Part shown: one piece after another, positions 25,039 to 32,877 of the stretch
Layout of the letters: each line of letters starts with the position of its first letter
Position numbering within the stretch: position 1 is the stretch's first letter
Source of the DNA: Streptosporangium canum
Lineage (GTDB): Bacteria > Actinomycetota > Actinomycetes > Streptosporangiales > Streptosporangiaceae
DNA: 64,000 nucleotides
Assembly (NCBI RefSeq): GCF_900113865.1
Contig: NZ_FOQY01000030.1
Coordinates: 1-64,000, forward strand
Direction of reading: 5' to 3'
Made by a program: the position numbers and the translations under genes
Notes under the pieces: generated by a model
What the model saw: the letters and a program-made list of their open reading frames with translations, nothing else
Database searches by the model: none
What the model was told of the DNA's origin: nothing

Positions 25039-25053
25039 ATTCTTCTGAAGAAT
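25039..25053. promoter_or_regulatory. Palindromic operator candidate between the sugar kinase and anmK
   Basis: ATTCTTCTGAAGAAT is a perfect 15-bp palindrome around a central T in the 62-bp AT-rich gap between the two divergent kinase genes, just upstream of the anmK ribosome site. Its GAA/TTC pattern resembles the nagZ site, so the same RpiR regulator may bind, although the two sequences differ. Confidence 0.5.
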
Positions 25054-25070
25054 TCCTGCAAGGAGAAGAC

Positions 25071-26237
25071 GTGCGGGTGCTCGGACTGATATCAGGGACC
25101 TCCCATGACGGGATCGACAGCGCGCTCGTGGACTGGTCGGTGGAAGAGGGCGTGCTCGTGGGGGTCGTCGAGCGCACCGGCGAGCGGCCCTACGATCACG
25201 AGCTCCGGGCGCGGATCGTCGCCGCGCTGCCGCCCAACCCGATCGACATGGCCGAGGTGTGCCGCCTCGACACCCTGATCGGCCAGGCGTTCGCCGACGC
25301 GGCCGAGGCGGGCGGCCCGGCCGACCTCGTCTGCTCGCACGGGCAGACGCTGTACCACTGGGTGGAGGACGGCACGGTGCGCGGCACCCTGCAGCTCGGC
25401 CAGCCCGCCTGGATCGCCGAGCGGACCGGCGTGCCGGTGGTCTCCGACCTGCGCGCGCGGGACGTGAGCGCCGGCGGGCAGGGCGCGCCGCTGGTCTCCT
25501 TCTTCGACCTGCTGCTCATGGCCGGTCTGCCGGGCCGCACCGGCGCCCTCAACCTCGGCGGCATCGCCAACCTGACCGTGCGGGAGCTCGGGATCGCCTA
25601 CGACACGGGCCCGGCGTCGGCGCTGATGGACGCGGCGGTGGCGGCCGCCACGGGCATGCCGTACGACGAGGACGGCCGGCTCGCCGCGGCGGGGCGGGTC
25701 CACGAGGAGCTGCTCCGGGAACTGCTGGCCGAGCCGTACTACCGGGCACTGCCGCCGAAGAGCACCGGCAAGGAGCTCTTCCATCCGGGCTACCTCGCCG
25801 GGATCGCCTCACCGTACGGACTGGCCCTCCCCGACCTGCTGGCGACGCTGACCGCGCTGACCGCCGAGACGGTGGCCGCGGAGATCAGGCGGCACCGGCT
25901 CGACACCGTGATCGTCTCGGGCGGCGGGGTGCGGAACCCGGTGCTGGCCGGCATGCTGCGCGAGCGGGCCGGGCGGGCGCGGATCGTGCCGAGCGACGAG
26001 TTCGGTGTCCCCTCCGACGCGAAGGAGGCGATCGCCTTCTCGCTCTTCGGCTGGATGACGGCACACGGGCTGCCCGCGACGGTCCCCGGCTGCACGGGCG
26101 CCACCGGGCCGAGGATGCTCGGCGCGATCACGCCCGGCCGGGGGCCGCTGACCCTGCCGGAGCCGCTCCGCCAGGCGCCGGCCCGTATGCGCCTGGACGC
26201 CGTGCCGGCGCCCGGCGCGCGGGCGGCGGTCCGGTAG
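25071..26237 (+). CDS. anmK: Anhydro-N-acetylmuramic acid kinase
   Basis: 388 aa from a GTG with AAGGAGA upstream. AnmK hydrolyses the 1,6-anhydro bond of anhydroMurNAc and phosphorylates the sugar to MurNAc-6-P, feeding MurQ. The nucleotide loop LISGTSHDGID (6-16) and the catalytic aspartate D131 in RDVSAGGQGAP are present, as are GALNLGGIANLT, DTGPASALMD and IVSGGGVRNP. AnhydroMurNAc comes from lytic transglycosylases, so the locus handles both anhydro and reducing MurNAc ends. It pairs with the divergent BadF-type kinase. Confidence 0.95.
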   Translation: MRVLGLISGTSHDGIDSALVDWSVEEGVLVGVVERTGERPYDHELRARIVAALPPNPIDMAEVCRLDTLIGQAFADAAEAGGPADLVCSHGQTLYHWVEDGTVRGTLQLGQPAWIAERTGVPVVSDLRARDVSAGGQGAPLVSFFDLLLMAGLPGRTGALNLGGIANLTVRELGIAYDTGPASALMDAAVAAATGMPYDEDGRLAAAGRVHEELLRELLAEPYYRALPPKSTGKELFHPGYLAGIASPYGLALPDLLATLTALTAETVAAEIRRHRLDTVIVSGGGVRNPVLAGMLRERAGRARIVPSDEFGVPSDAKEAIAFSLFGWMTAHGLPATVPGCTGATGPRMLGAITPGRGPLTLPEPLRQAPARMRLDAVPAPGARAAVR

Positions 26238-26513
26238 CGGGCGGGGCAGGCCCCCGTGTGGTGACCCGGCCCGGACCCCCTCCGAGGGCGTCCGGGCCCT
26301 CGGATGCGAGAGCTTTCACGGGCTTCCCCGGCGAGCGGCCCCGGACCGGGAGGGGCTGGACCACGGGTTTCACGGACATCCGGCCGTGTTTGGTGAAGAA
26401 ATCACCGGATCATGCGCGATGTGTGCTTGAGATCATGTTCGTTGACCTTTTCCTGGGGCAGGTCCCCCCTCGCGCGTAGCGTTCGCAAGCTCGCGACAGG
26501 GATGGGGTCGGGG

Positions 26514-27050
26514 ATGAAGATCATAGGAATCGCGGGCAGCCTCCGTCCGGGGGCGTATGTCCGGAAACTACTTGAGGCGTCGGCCAGAGAGCTGCCGGCG
26601 TCGGTGGACTTCGAGATCTGGGACGGGCTGGATCAGGTGCCGCCGTTCCAGGAGGGGCCGCTTCCGCAGCGGGTGGACGAGCTGTGCCACATCCTCTCCG
26701 GAGCGGACGGCCTGCTGGTCGCGGCGCCGGCGCACAGCGTCCTGCCTCCCCAGCTCGGCCACGCGCTGGCCTGGGCGGCGTCTTCGCGCGGCGGCGCGGT
26801 CCTCGTCGGCAAGCCGGCCGCGGTGCTGACCGCCTGCCTGCACGCCCACGAGGCGACGTGGACGCAGACCGAGCTCCGCCGTGCCCTCGGCGCGGCCGGC
26901 GCGGTCGTGTACGGCGCCGACCTGGTCGTGTCGTCGGCGCTGAGCCAGTTCGACTCCGAGGGCAGGCTCGTCGATCCGGAGTTCCGCGACAGGCTCTGCA
27001 CGGTGCTGAAAGGACTCTGCAAGCCGTCCTTCACCAAGTCCACGGTGTAA
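26514..27050 (+). CDS. NADPH-dependent FMN reductase-like flavoprotein
   Basis: 178 aa from the ATG at 26514, chosen because the family begins at the first strand KIIGIAGSLRPGAY. Other flavodoxin-fold features are the loop LLVAAPAHSVLPPQLGHALAWA and GKPAAVLTA. Such proteins reduce FMN or quinones with NAD(P)H. The Glu/Tyr-Asn dimer motif of the azoreductase branch is replaced by AHSVLPPQ, so the exact substrate is unclear. It stands alone and is followed by a GC-rich palindrome that may end transcription. Confidence 0.8.
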   Translation: MKIIGIAGSLRPGAYVRKLLEASARELPASVDFEIWDGLDQVPPFQEGPLPQRVDELCHILSGADGLLVAAPAHSVLPPQLGHALAWAASSRGGAVLVGKPAAVLTACLHAHEATWTQTELRRALGAAGAVVYGADLVVSSALSQFDSEGRLVDPEFRDRLCTVLKGLCKPSFTKSTV

Positions 27051-27183
27051 CAGGCCGCCGGGCCGTCCCGGCCCTCGCGTGATCTCCGGTCGCGGCCCTT
27101 CCGGACGGTCGCCGCGGTGGCCGTGCCTCCATGCCCCGGGCCCTCCGCCGGTGCCCGTGTCCCCGTGCCCGGCCTCACGGGCC

Positions 27184-27205
27184 CCGGCCCGGCGCGCCGG
27201 GCCGG
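27184..27205. terminator. GC-rich palindrome, possible terminator
   Basis: A perfect 22-bp palindrome centred on GGCGCGCC, with outer arms CCGGCCCGG and CCGGGCCGG, 134 nt after the FMN reductase stop and just before the next gene's regulatory region. Confidence 0.4.
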
Positions 27206-27208
27206 CTT

Positions 27209-27232
27209 AATGTTCGATCAGCATCGAACATT
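27209..27232. promoter_or_regulatory. Inverted-repeat operator upstream of the F420 oxidoreductase
   Basis: Perfect 10-bp arms AATGTTCGAT and ATCGAACATT around CAGC, in an AT-rich patch. Another TCGAACA half-site follows near 27251. It looks like the binding site of a dimeric repressor, but no regulator gene is adjacent. Confidence 0.5.
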
Positions 27233-27286
27233 GAGATACGTTCTATCTTAATCGAACACTTTGGCAGAGCTGGATCGGAGACGGCG

Positions 27287-28180
27287 ATGGGCATCGGCCG
27301 GATCGGTGTGTGGCATCCCCTGTTCGGACGGGCCCCGGCCCCGGCCGTACGGCGGGCGGCGGTGGAGATCGAAGCACTCGGCTACGGCACGCTGTGGTTC
27401 GGTGAGGCGCCTGGAACCAGGGAGGCGTTCAGCGCCGCGGGCATCCTGCTCGCGGCCACCGAGCGCATCTCGGTCGCCACCGGCATCGCCAACATCTGGG
27501 CGCGGGACGCGACCGCCATGGCGGCCGGGGGGAAGTCGTACGGCGAGGCCTACCCGGGGCGGTTCGCCCTGGGCATCGGGGTCAGCCACGCCCCCCTCGT
27601 CTCCCGGCGCGGCCACGACTACACGCGTCCCCTCGCCGCGATGCGCGCCTACCTCGCCGCGATGGACGCCGCCGCCGCCGACCTGATGCTCGTCGACAAC
27701 CCGCCCACGCCCAGGCTGCTGGCGGCCCTGCGGCCCCGGATGCTGGAGCTCGCCCGGGACAAGGCCGACGGCGCCCACCCGTACTTCGTGCCGCCGGAGC
27801 ACACCGCGCACGCCCGCGAGATCCTCGGCCCGGCCCCGATCCTCGCCCCCGAACAGGCCGTGGTCCTGGAGCGCGACCCGGCCAGGGCCAGGGAGATCGC
27901 CCGCGCGCACATGGACCCCTACCTGAAGCTGCCGAACTACGTCAACAGCCTGCTCCACCTCGGCTACGAGGACCACGACTTCACCGGCGGCGGCAGCGAC
28001 CGGCTGGTGGACGCGATCGTCGCGTGGGGCGACGCGGAGGCCGTCGCCCGGCGGATCGGCGCGCATCTCGACGCCGGGGCGGACCACGTCGCCGTCCAGC
28101 CGCTCCCCATCGACCTGCGCGGGGCCGTCGATCAGCTCACCGAGCTGGCCCCGGCCCTCGGCGTGCGCCCGGGGGAGTAG
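27287..28180 (+). CDS. LLM-class F420-dependent oxidoreductase
   Basis: 297 aa from the ATG at 27287 with GGAG 6 nt upstream. The luciferase-like barrel starts with GRIGVWHPLFGRAPAPAVRR and EALGYGTLWFGEAP, followed by ISVATGIANIWARDA and YPGRFALGIGVSH, a pattern of the mycobacterial F420-dependent subfamily related to MSMEG_4141. These enzymes use reduced F420 in hydride transfers on varied substrates. The substrate is unknown. Possibly controlled by the inverted repeat at 27209-27232. Confidence 0.87.
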   Translation: MGIGRIGVWHPLFGRAPAPAVRRAAVEIEALGYGTLWFGEAPGTREAFSAAGILLAATERISVATGIANIWARDATAMAAGGKSYGEAYPGRFALGIGVSHAPLVSRRGHDYTRPLAAMRAYLAAMDAAAADLMLVDNPPTPRLLAALRPRMLELARDKADGAHPYFVPPEHTAHAREILGPAPILAPEQAVVLERDPARAREIARAHMDPYLKLPNYVNSLLHLGYEDHDFTGGGSDRLVDAIVAWGDAEAVARRIGAHLDAGADHVAVQPLPIDLRGAVDQLTELAPALGVRPGE

Positions 28181-28308
28181 GGCGTCCACCGCCGCCCGCC
28201 CGCCCGGCCGTGACCGATGTTCCGTACGGGCGGCGGTCCGGCGCGGCCCCGGCGCAACCGCCGGGCCGTGCCGTACGAAGATGGGTAGGAGGGGGCAGGG
28301 AGGTCGTC

Positions 28309-28815
28309 GTGGGTGACTCGGGGGAGGAACGGGCGCTGAGCGCCCTGGGTGCGGCACTCGACACGGGCGCCCCGGCCGTCCGCCACGGGCTCAGGGAGTT
28401 CCCCGAGGGCACGCCGTTCCTCTGGCTGGGCTTCCCGGGGGCGGGGGAGGCGGCCGTCTTCGCACACGGCCGTCAGTGGATCTGCCTGAGCGAGCCGGAG
28501 CCGGGCGGGGTGACCACCCAGCTCGTCGCCGGCCGGCTCGACGAGGACCCCGCGCTCGTCGTCGAGCGGCTGATGTCCGTCATGGCGCCGGTCCGCGGGC
28601 GCGCGGACGGCCTGTCCCGCGTGCTGAAGGCGTGCGTGCTCGGCCTCGCCGCGGGTCTGGGCGTGGGCATGCTGGGCACGGTGATCATGGCGATACTCGT
28701 CGCGGGCAACGGCTACCTCTCGGACACCTCGACCGTCGCGGTGTACGTCCTGGCCGCCGTGCTCGGCGCCGGAGCCGGCCTCTGGCTGGGCGTGCGCTGG
28801 TGGAGGCTGGGCTGA
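28309..28815 (+). CDS. Hypothetical membrane protein with two C-terminal helices
   Basis: 168 aa from a GTG at 28309 with GGGAGG 5 nt upstream. The N-terminal 100 residues are soluble (WLGFPGAGEAAVFAHGRQW), and two transmembrane helices follow (about 107-131 and 141-161). No known family is recognised. The next gene, a lipid kinase, begins 62 nt downstream in the same direction. Confidence 0.65.
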   Translation: MGDSGEERALSALGAALDTGAPAVRHGLREFPEGTPFLWLGFPGAGEAAVFAHGRQWICLSEPEPGGVTTQLVAGRLDEDPALVVERLMSVMAPVRGRADGLSRVLKACVLGLAAGLGVGMLGTVIMAILVAGNGYLSDTSTVAVYVLAAVLGAGAGLWLGVRWWRLG

Positions 28816-28877
28816 CCTGCGCGTGATCGCCCTTCCCGTGGGCAGGGACCGGCCAGGCGATCAGTTGGAGGGATGGC

Positions 28878-29750
28878 ATGGCCGAGTTGCTGGCGATCTA
28901 CAACGAGGAGGCGGGCGGCGTGGACGACGCCGCCAGGACGGCGGTCCTGGAGGTGCTCCGCGGCGGCGCCGACGTGGTGGAGGCGCCCGCGGGGCAGAAG
29001 GACCTGGACGAGATGCTCGACGCCCACCCCGGCCGGGACGTGGTCGTGCTGGGCGGCGACGGGTCGCTGCACGTGACGGTCGCGGCCCTGCACCGGCGCG
29101 GCGAGCTGGAGGCCCGCACCGTGGGCCTGGTCCCGCTGGGCACCGGCAACGACTTCGCCCGCGGCCTGGGCATTCCGCTGGACCCCGAGGTGGCGGCGCG
29201 CATCGTGCTCGCCGGGCGGCCCCAGCCCCTCGACCTCCTGGTGGACGACGAGGGCGGGGTCGTGGTCAACGCGGTGCACCTCGGCGTCGGAGCGGAGGCC
29301 TCCGAGCAGGCCAAGCCGCTCAAGCCGAAACTCGGACGGTTCGCCTACGCGGTCGGCGGGCTGCTGGCGGGCGTGCGGAGCCCCGGCTGGCGGCTGCGGG
29401 TGACCGTGGACGGTCGGCCGCTGGCAGAGGGGCGCCCGGTGCTCATGGCCGGCATCGGCAACGGCGTCACCATCGGCGGCGGCACCCCGCTGACCCCCCG
29501 GGCCAGGCCCGACGACGGCATGGTGGACGTCGTCGTCGCGCTGACGACAGGGCCGGTGGACCGGCTCGTCTACGCGCTGCGACTGCGCCGGGGCACACAC
29601 CCGGAGCTGCGCGACGTCGTCACCGGCCGCGGCCGCGAGGTGGCGGTGGAGGGCGAGCCCGTGCCGGTGAACGCCGACGGCGAGCTGACCGGCCCGACGG
29701 CCCGGCGCCGCTGGACGGTCGCGCCCGCCGCCTGGCGGATGTTCACCTGA
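28878..29750 (+). CDS. Diacylglycerol/lipid kinase family protein
   Basis: 290 aa. The DAGK catalytic domain shows VVVLGGDGSLH (the GGDGT-type nucleotide loop, near 56-66) and LVPLGTGNDFARGLGI, with the C-terminal lobe PVPVNADGE. Such enzymes phosphorylate diacylglycerol or related lipids at the membrane surface. GGAGG precedes the ATG. It converges on pgm. Confidence 0.9.
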   Translation: MAELLAIYNEEAGGVDDAARTAVLEVLRGGADVVEAPAGQKDLDEMLDAHPGRDVVVLGGDGSLHVTVAALHRRGELEARTVGLVPLGTGNDFARGLGIPLDPEVAARIVLAGRPQPLDLLVDDEGGVVVNAVHLGVGAEASEQAKPLKPKLGRFAYAVGGLLAGVRSPGWRLRVTVDGRPLAEGRPVLMAGIGNGVTIGGGTPLTPRARPDDGMVDVVVALTTGPVDRLVYALRLRRGTHPELRDVVTGRGREVAVEGEPVPVNADGELTGPTARRRWTVAPAAWRMFT

Positions 29751-29836
29751 CCGGGCCGCCCGGCCCGGCTCCGGGAGCGGCCGGCCCCGACCGGCGGCGT
29801 ACGGTCCGCGGAGCTCCGCCCGGCCGGGCTCCCCGC

Positions 29837-31474
29837 CTACTTCAGCGACTCCGACACCAGGTCCCTGGCCGCCTCCTGCACCTCGGCGAGGTGCTCGGGC
29901 CCCTTGAAGGACTCGGCGTAGATCTTGTAAACGTCCTCGGTGCCGGAGGGCCGGGCGGCGAACCAGGCGCTGTCCGTGCTGACCTTCACCCCGCCGATGG
30001 GGGCGCCGTTGCCGGGCGCCGAGGTGAGCACCTCCCTGATCGGCTCGCCGGCGAGCGTGTCGGCGGTGACCTGCTCGGCCGAGAGCCTGCCGAGCACCGC
30101 CTTCTCCTCCCGGGTCGCGGGAGCGTCGACCCGGGCGTAGGCCGGATCGCCGAACCTGGACACCAGCCCGGCGTAGTGCTCGCTCGGCGAGCGGCCGGTG
30201 GTCGCGATGATCTCGGAGGCCAGCAGCGCCAGGATGATCCCGTCCTTGTCGGTGGTCCACACCGATCCGTCGCGGCGCAGGAACGACGCCCCCGCGCTCT
30301 CCTCGCCGCCGAAACCGAGTGAGCCGTCGAGCAGCCCCGGCACGAACCACTTGAACCCGACGGGCACCTCCATCAGCCGCCTGCCCAGATCGGCGGCCAC
30401 CCGGTCGATCATGCCGCTGCTCACCAGCGTCTTGCCGACCCCGGCGTCCGCGGGCCAGTCAGGCCGGTGGGAGTAGAGGTAGGAGATCGCGACGGCGAGA
30501 TAGTGGTTGGGGTTGAGCAGGCCCCCGTCGGGGGTGACGACGCCGTGCCGGTCGGCGTCGGCGTCGTTGCCCGTGGAGACGTCGAAGGCGTCGCGGTTGG
30601 CGATGAGGGAGGCCATGGCGTACGGCGACGAGCAGTCCATCCGGATCTTGCCGTCCCAGTCCAGCGTCATGAACCGCCACGTCGGGTCGGTCAGCGGGTT
30701 GACCACCGTCAGGTCCAGCCGGTGCCGCCCGGCGATCTCCCCCCAGTAGGCCACGCTCGCCCCGCCCAGCGGGTCGGCGCCGATGCGCACCCCCGCCTCC
30801 CGGATCGCGTCGATGTCCAGCACCGACGGCAGGTCGTCCACGTAGGCGCCGAGGAAGTCGTGGCGGCCGGTCGTGTCGGCGGCCAGGGCCCTGGCGTAGG
30901 GGATCCGCCTGACCTCCTTGAGACCGCCCGCGATCAGCGCGTTGGCCCGGTCCTGGATCCACGAGGTGGCGTCGGTGTCGGCCGGGCCGCCGTTCGGCGG
31001 GTTGTACTTGAAGCCGCCGTCGCCGGGCGGGTTGTGCGAGGGGGTCACCACCACGCCGTCGGCCAGACCCGCCGCGCGCCCGCGGTTGTGGCTGAGGATC
31101 GCGTGGGAGACCGCCGGCGTCGGGGTGTAGCCGTCACGGCTGTCGATCAGCACCCTCACCCCGTTGGCCGCGAACACCTCCAGCGCCGACACCTGGGCGG
31201 GCTCCGAGAGCGCGTGGCTGTCGGCGCCGAGGAAAAGCGGCCCGTCCACTCCCCGCGCTGCGCGGTATTCCACGATGGCCTGGCTGGTCGCGAGAATGTG
31301 GTCCTCGTTGAAGGCGACGTTCAGCGAGGAGCCGCGGTGCCCCGACGTGCCGAACGACACCCGCTGGCCGACCTCCTGGGGGTCGGGGCGGAGAGCGTAG
31401 TAGGCGGTCACCAGGCGGGCCACGTCAACCAGATCGGAGGGTTGGGCGATCTTCCCCGCGCGCTCGTGCGTCAT
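29837..31474 (-). CDS. pgm: Phosphoglucomutase (alpha-D-glucose-specific)
   Basis: 545 aa, full length. The phosphoserine loop TPSHNPPGDGG has its catalytic Ser at 146; the metal loop DGDADRH is present in the variant STGNDADADRHGV, and the sugar loop GGEESAG is intact. It interconverts glucose-1-P and glucose-6-P, linking glycogen, trehalose and cell-wall precursor synthesis to glycolysis. AAGGAGA lies just upstream of the ATG. Confidence 0.95.
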   Translation of the reverse strand: MTHERAGKIAQPSDLVDVARLVTAYYALRPDPQEVGQRVSFGTSGHRGSSLNVAFNEDHILATSQAIVEYRAARGVDGPLFLGADSHALSEPAQVSALEVFAANGVRVLIDSRDGYTPTPAVSHAILSHNRGRAAGLADGVVVTPSHNPPGDGGFKYNPPNGGPADTDATSWIQDRANALIAGGLKEVRRIPYARALAADTTGRHDFLGAYVDDLPSVLDIDAIREAGVRIGADPLGGASVAYWGEIAGRHRLDLTVVNPLTDPTWRFMTLDWDGKIRMDCSSPYAMASLIANRDAFDVSTGNDADADRHGVVTPDGGLLNPNHYLAVAISYLYSHRPDWPADAGVGKTLVSSGMIDRVAADLGRRLMEVPVGFKWFVPGLLDGSLGFGGEESAGASFLRRDGSVWTTDKDGIILALLASEIIATTGRSPSEHYAGLVSRFGDPAYARVDAPATREEKAVLGRLSAEQVTADTLAGEPIREVLTSAPGNGAPIGGVKVSTDSAWFAARPSGTEDVYKIYAESFKGPEHLAEVQEAARDLVSESLK

Positions 31475-31763
31475 TGCGATCTCCTTATGTCATCACGGCC
31501 AGACGGTACCTACCCGCAAACAGGCAGAACTTTAGCCATCGCCCCCGGACTTCGGCCCCGGGCCTGCGACTTCTCGCCATGCCCGGCCGCCGGGACGGGG
31601 CCGGCGTCGAGCCGGACCCGTCCGGGCAGGGCTCGTCGGAAAGGCTCGAAGATCCATGTCGCCGGCCGTGACGGCGTGCCGGGCGGTCGGGCCGGACCGA
31701 GGCCGGCGAGCCCGCCTCCGGACGGTCTTCCGGGACCGGCGCCTGTGAAACCAGGTCGACGCG

Positions 31764-32087
31764 TCATCGGCGCCCGCGGTGCGGCAGCCGGCGGCCCAGG
31801 TCGCTCATCCGGTCGAGCAGGCGTCTCCGGAACGCGGGAGCGCCCGATCCCACGGCGACGCCGGCCGAGCCGGTCGCCGGGACGGGGACCACCGGCCCGG
31901 CCCGGTCAGGGGCCTCGCCGAGCGCCTTCCGCTCGCTCTCCGAGGCCTCCTCCAGACGGGCGCGGAGCCGCTCGCGGATCTCGTCCGGAGTGTAGGCCTG
32001 CCGCCGCCGTTCCGCCCGGGCGATCACCACTCCGGTCGCCGCCACGCCCGCGACACCTGCCAGGCCGAGTATCTTCCACCACCGCAT
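31764..32087 (-). CDS. Small membrane-anchored protein of unknown function
   Basis: 107 aa. One N-terminal transmembrane helix (about 5-23) is followed by a charged coiled-coil-like stretch rich in Arg and Glu (24-60) and a flexible tail ending in basic residues. It is divergent from, and only 17 nt from, the papain-like amidase candidate, so they share a promoter region. No family recognised. Confidence 0.6.
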   Translation of the reverse strand: MRWWKILGLAGVAGVAATGVVIARAERRRQAYTPDEIRERLRARLEEASESERKALGEAPDRAGPVVPVPATGSAGVAVGSGAPAFRRRLLDRMSDLGRRLPHRGRR

Positions 32088-32104
32088 GTGCCTAGGCTAC
32101 AGAG

Positions 32105-32740
32105 ATGCCCGGCAAGAGCATCAGCCTCGACGAGGCGGTCGACCTGACCCGTACCGGCGACGTATGGCTGTTCCGCGGCCGCACCGTACCCGATCGAGCC
32201 ATCCAGACCGTGACGAACAGTCCCGTCAACCATGTCGGCATGTCCGTCGTCATCGACGACATGCCGCCGTTGATGTGGCACGCCGAACTCGGCCGGTCGC
32301 TGCCCGACCTGTGGTCCGGGACCCACCAACGCGGGGTCCAGCTGCACGACCTGCGCGAGGCGGTCTGCGTGTGGGCCACCAGGTACGGCCAGCGCGGCTG
32401 GCTGCGCCAGCTCGAACCCCAGGTCACCCGTGAGATGGAGGACGCGGTCCTGCGCACCGTCGCACGCCTGGACGGCACCCCGTTCCCCTCCACCGCCCGG
32501 CTCGCCGGTCGCTGGTTCCGCGGGCGGGTGCCGAAGCTCCTGAAGCGGGGCGCCGAGGAGAGCGCGCTGGAGAGCGCCTACTGCGCGGAGGTCGTCGCCG
32601 TCACCTACGAGGCGATGGGGCTGCTCCCCGGCGGTCGCCGCCCGAACTGGTACGACCCGGGCCGGTTCTGGAGCGGCGACGACCTGGAGCTGTCCGGCGG
32701 ATTCCAGCTCGGCGGGGAGATCACCGTGAAGCTGGCGTAG
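32105..32740 (+). CDS. Permuted papain-like (YiiX/YaeF-type NlpC/P60) amidase candidate
   Basis: 211 aa. It begins with a strand-loop unit (DLTRTGDVWLFRG, 13-25), followed by NHVGMSVVIDD with a conserved histidine (H43) and, much later, SAYCAEVVAVTYEAMGLL with a cysteine (C160) at the start of a helix. The order His then Cys is that of circularly permuted NlpC/P60 hydrolases. The possible targets (amide or acyl bonds, lipid or peptidoglycan) are unknown. There is no signal peptide, so it is probably cytoplasmic or acts at the inner membrane surface. Confidence 0.65.
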   Translation: MPGKSISLDEAVDLTRTGDVWLFRGRTVPDRAIQTVTNSPVNHVGMSVVIDDMPPLMWHAELGRSLPDLWSGTHQRGVQLHDLREAVCVWATRYGQRGWLRQLEPQVTREMEDAVLRTVARLDGTPFPSTARLAGRWFRGRVPKLLKRGAEESALESAYCAEVVAVTYEAMGLLPGGRRPNWYDPGRFWSGDDLELSGGFQLGGEITVKLA

Positions 32741-32877
32741 GCCGTACGGCAGACTTGGACGCAGACGCGACCCCCGGCGGCTCGCCACCCGAGGTCACAG
32801 GTGGTGGATCTTGTCGCTCCGTGCCGCTGCGGCGCCTCGCAGCGGACACGCCGCTGTGAACACCAGGGGGATGGGTC

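Noticed and set aside
27209..27232. LexA (SOS) box upstream of the F420 oxidoreductase
   Set aside because: Actinobacterial SOS boxes read GAAC-N4-GTTC; here the half-sites face the other way (GTTC...GAAC), so LexA is unlikely.
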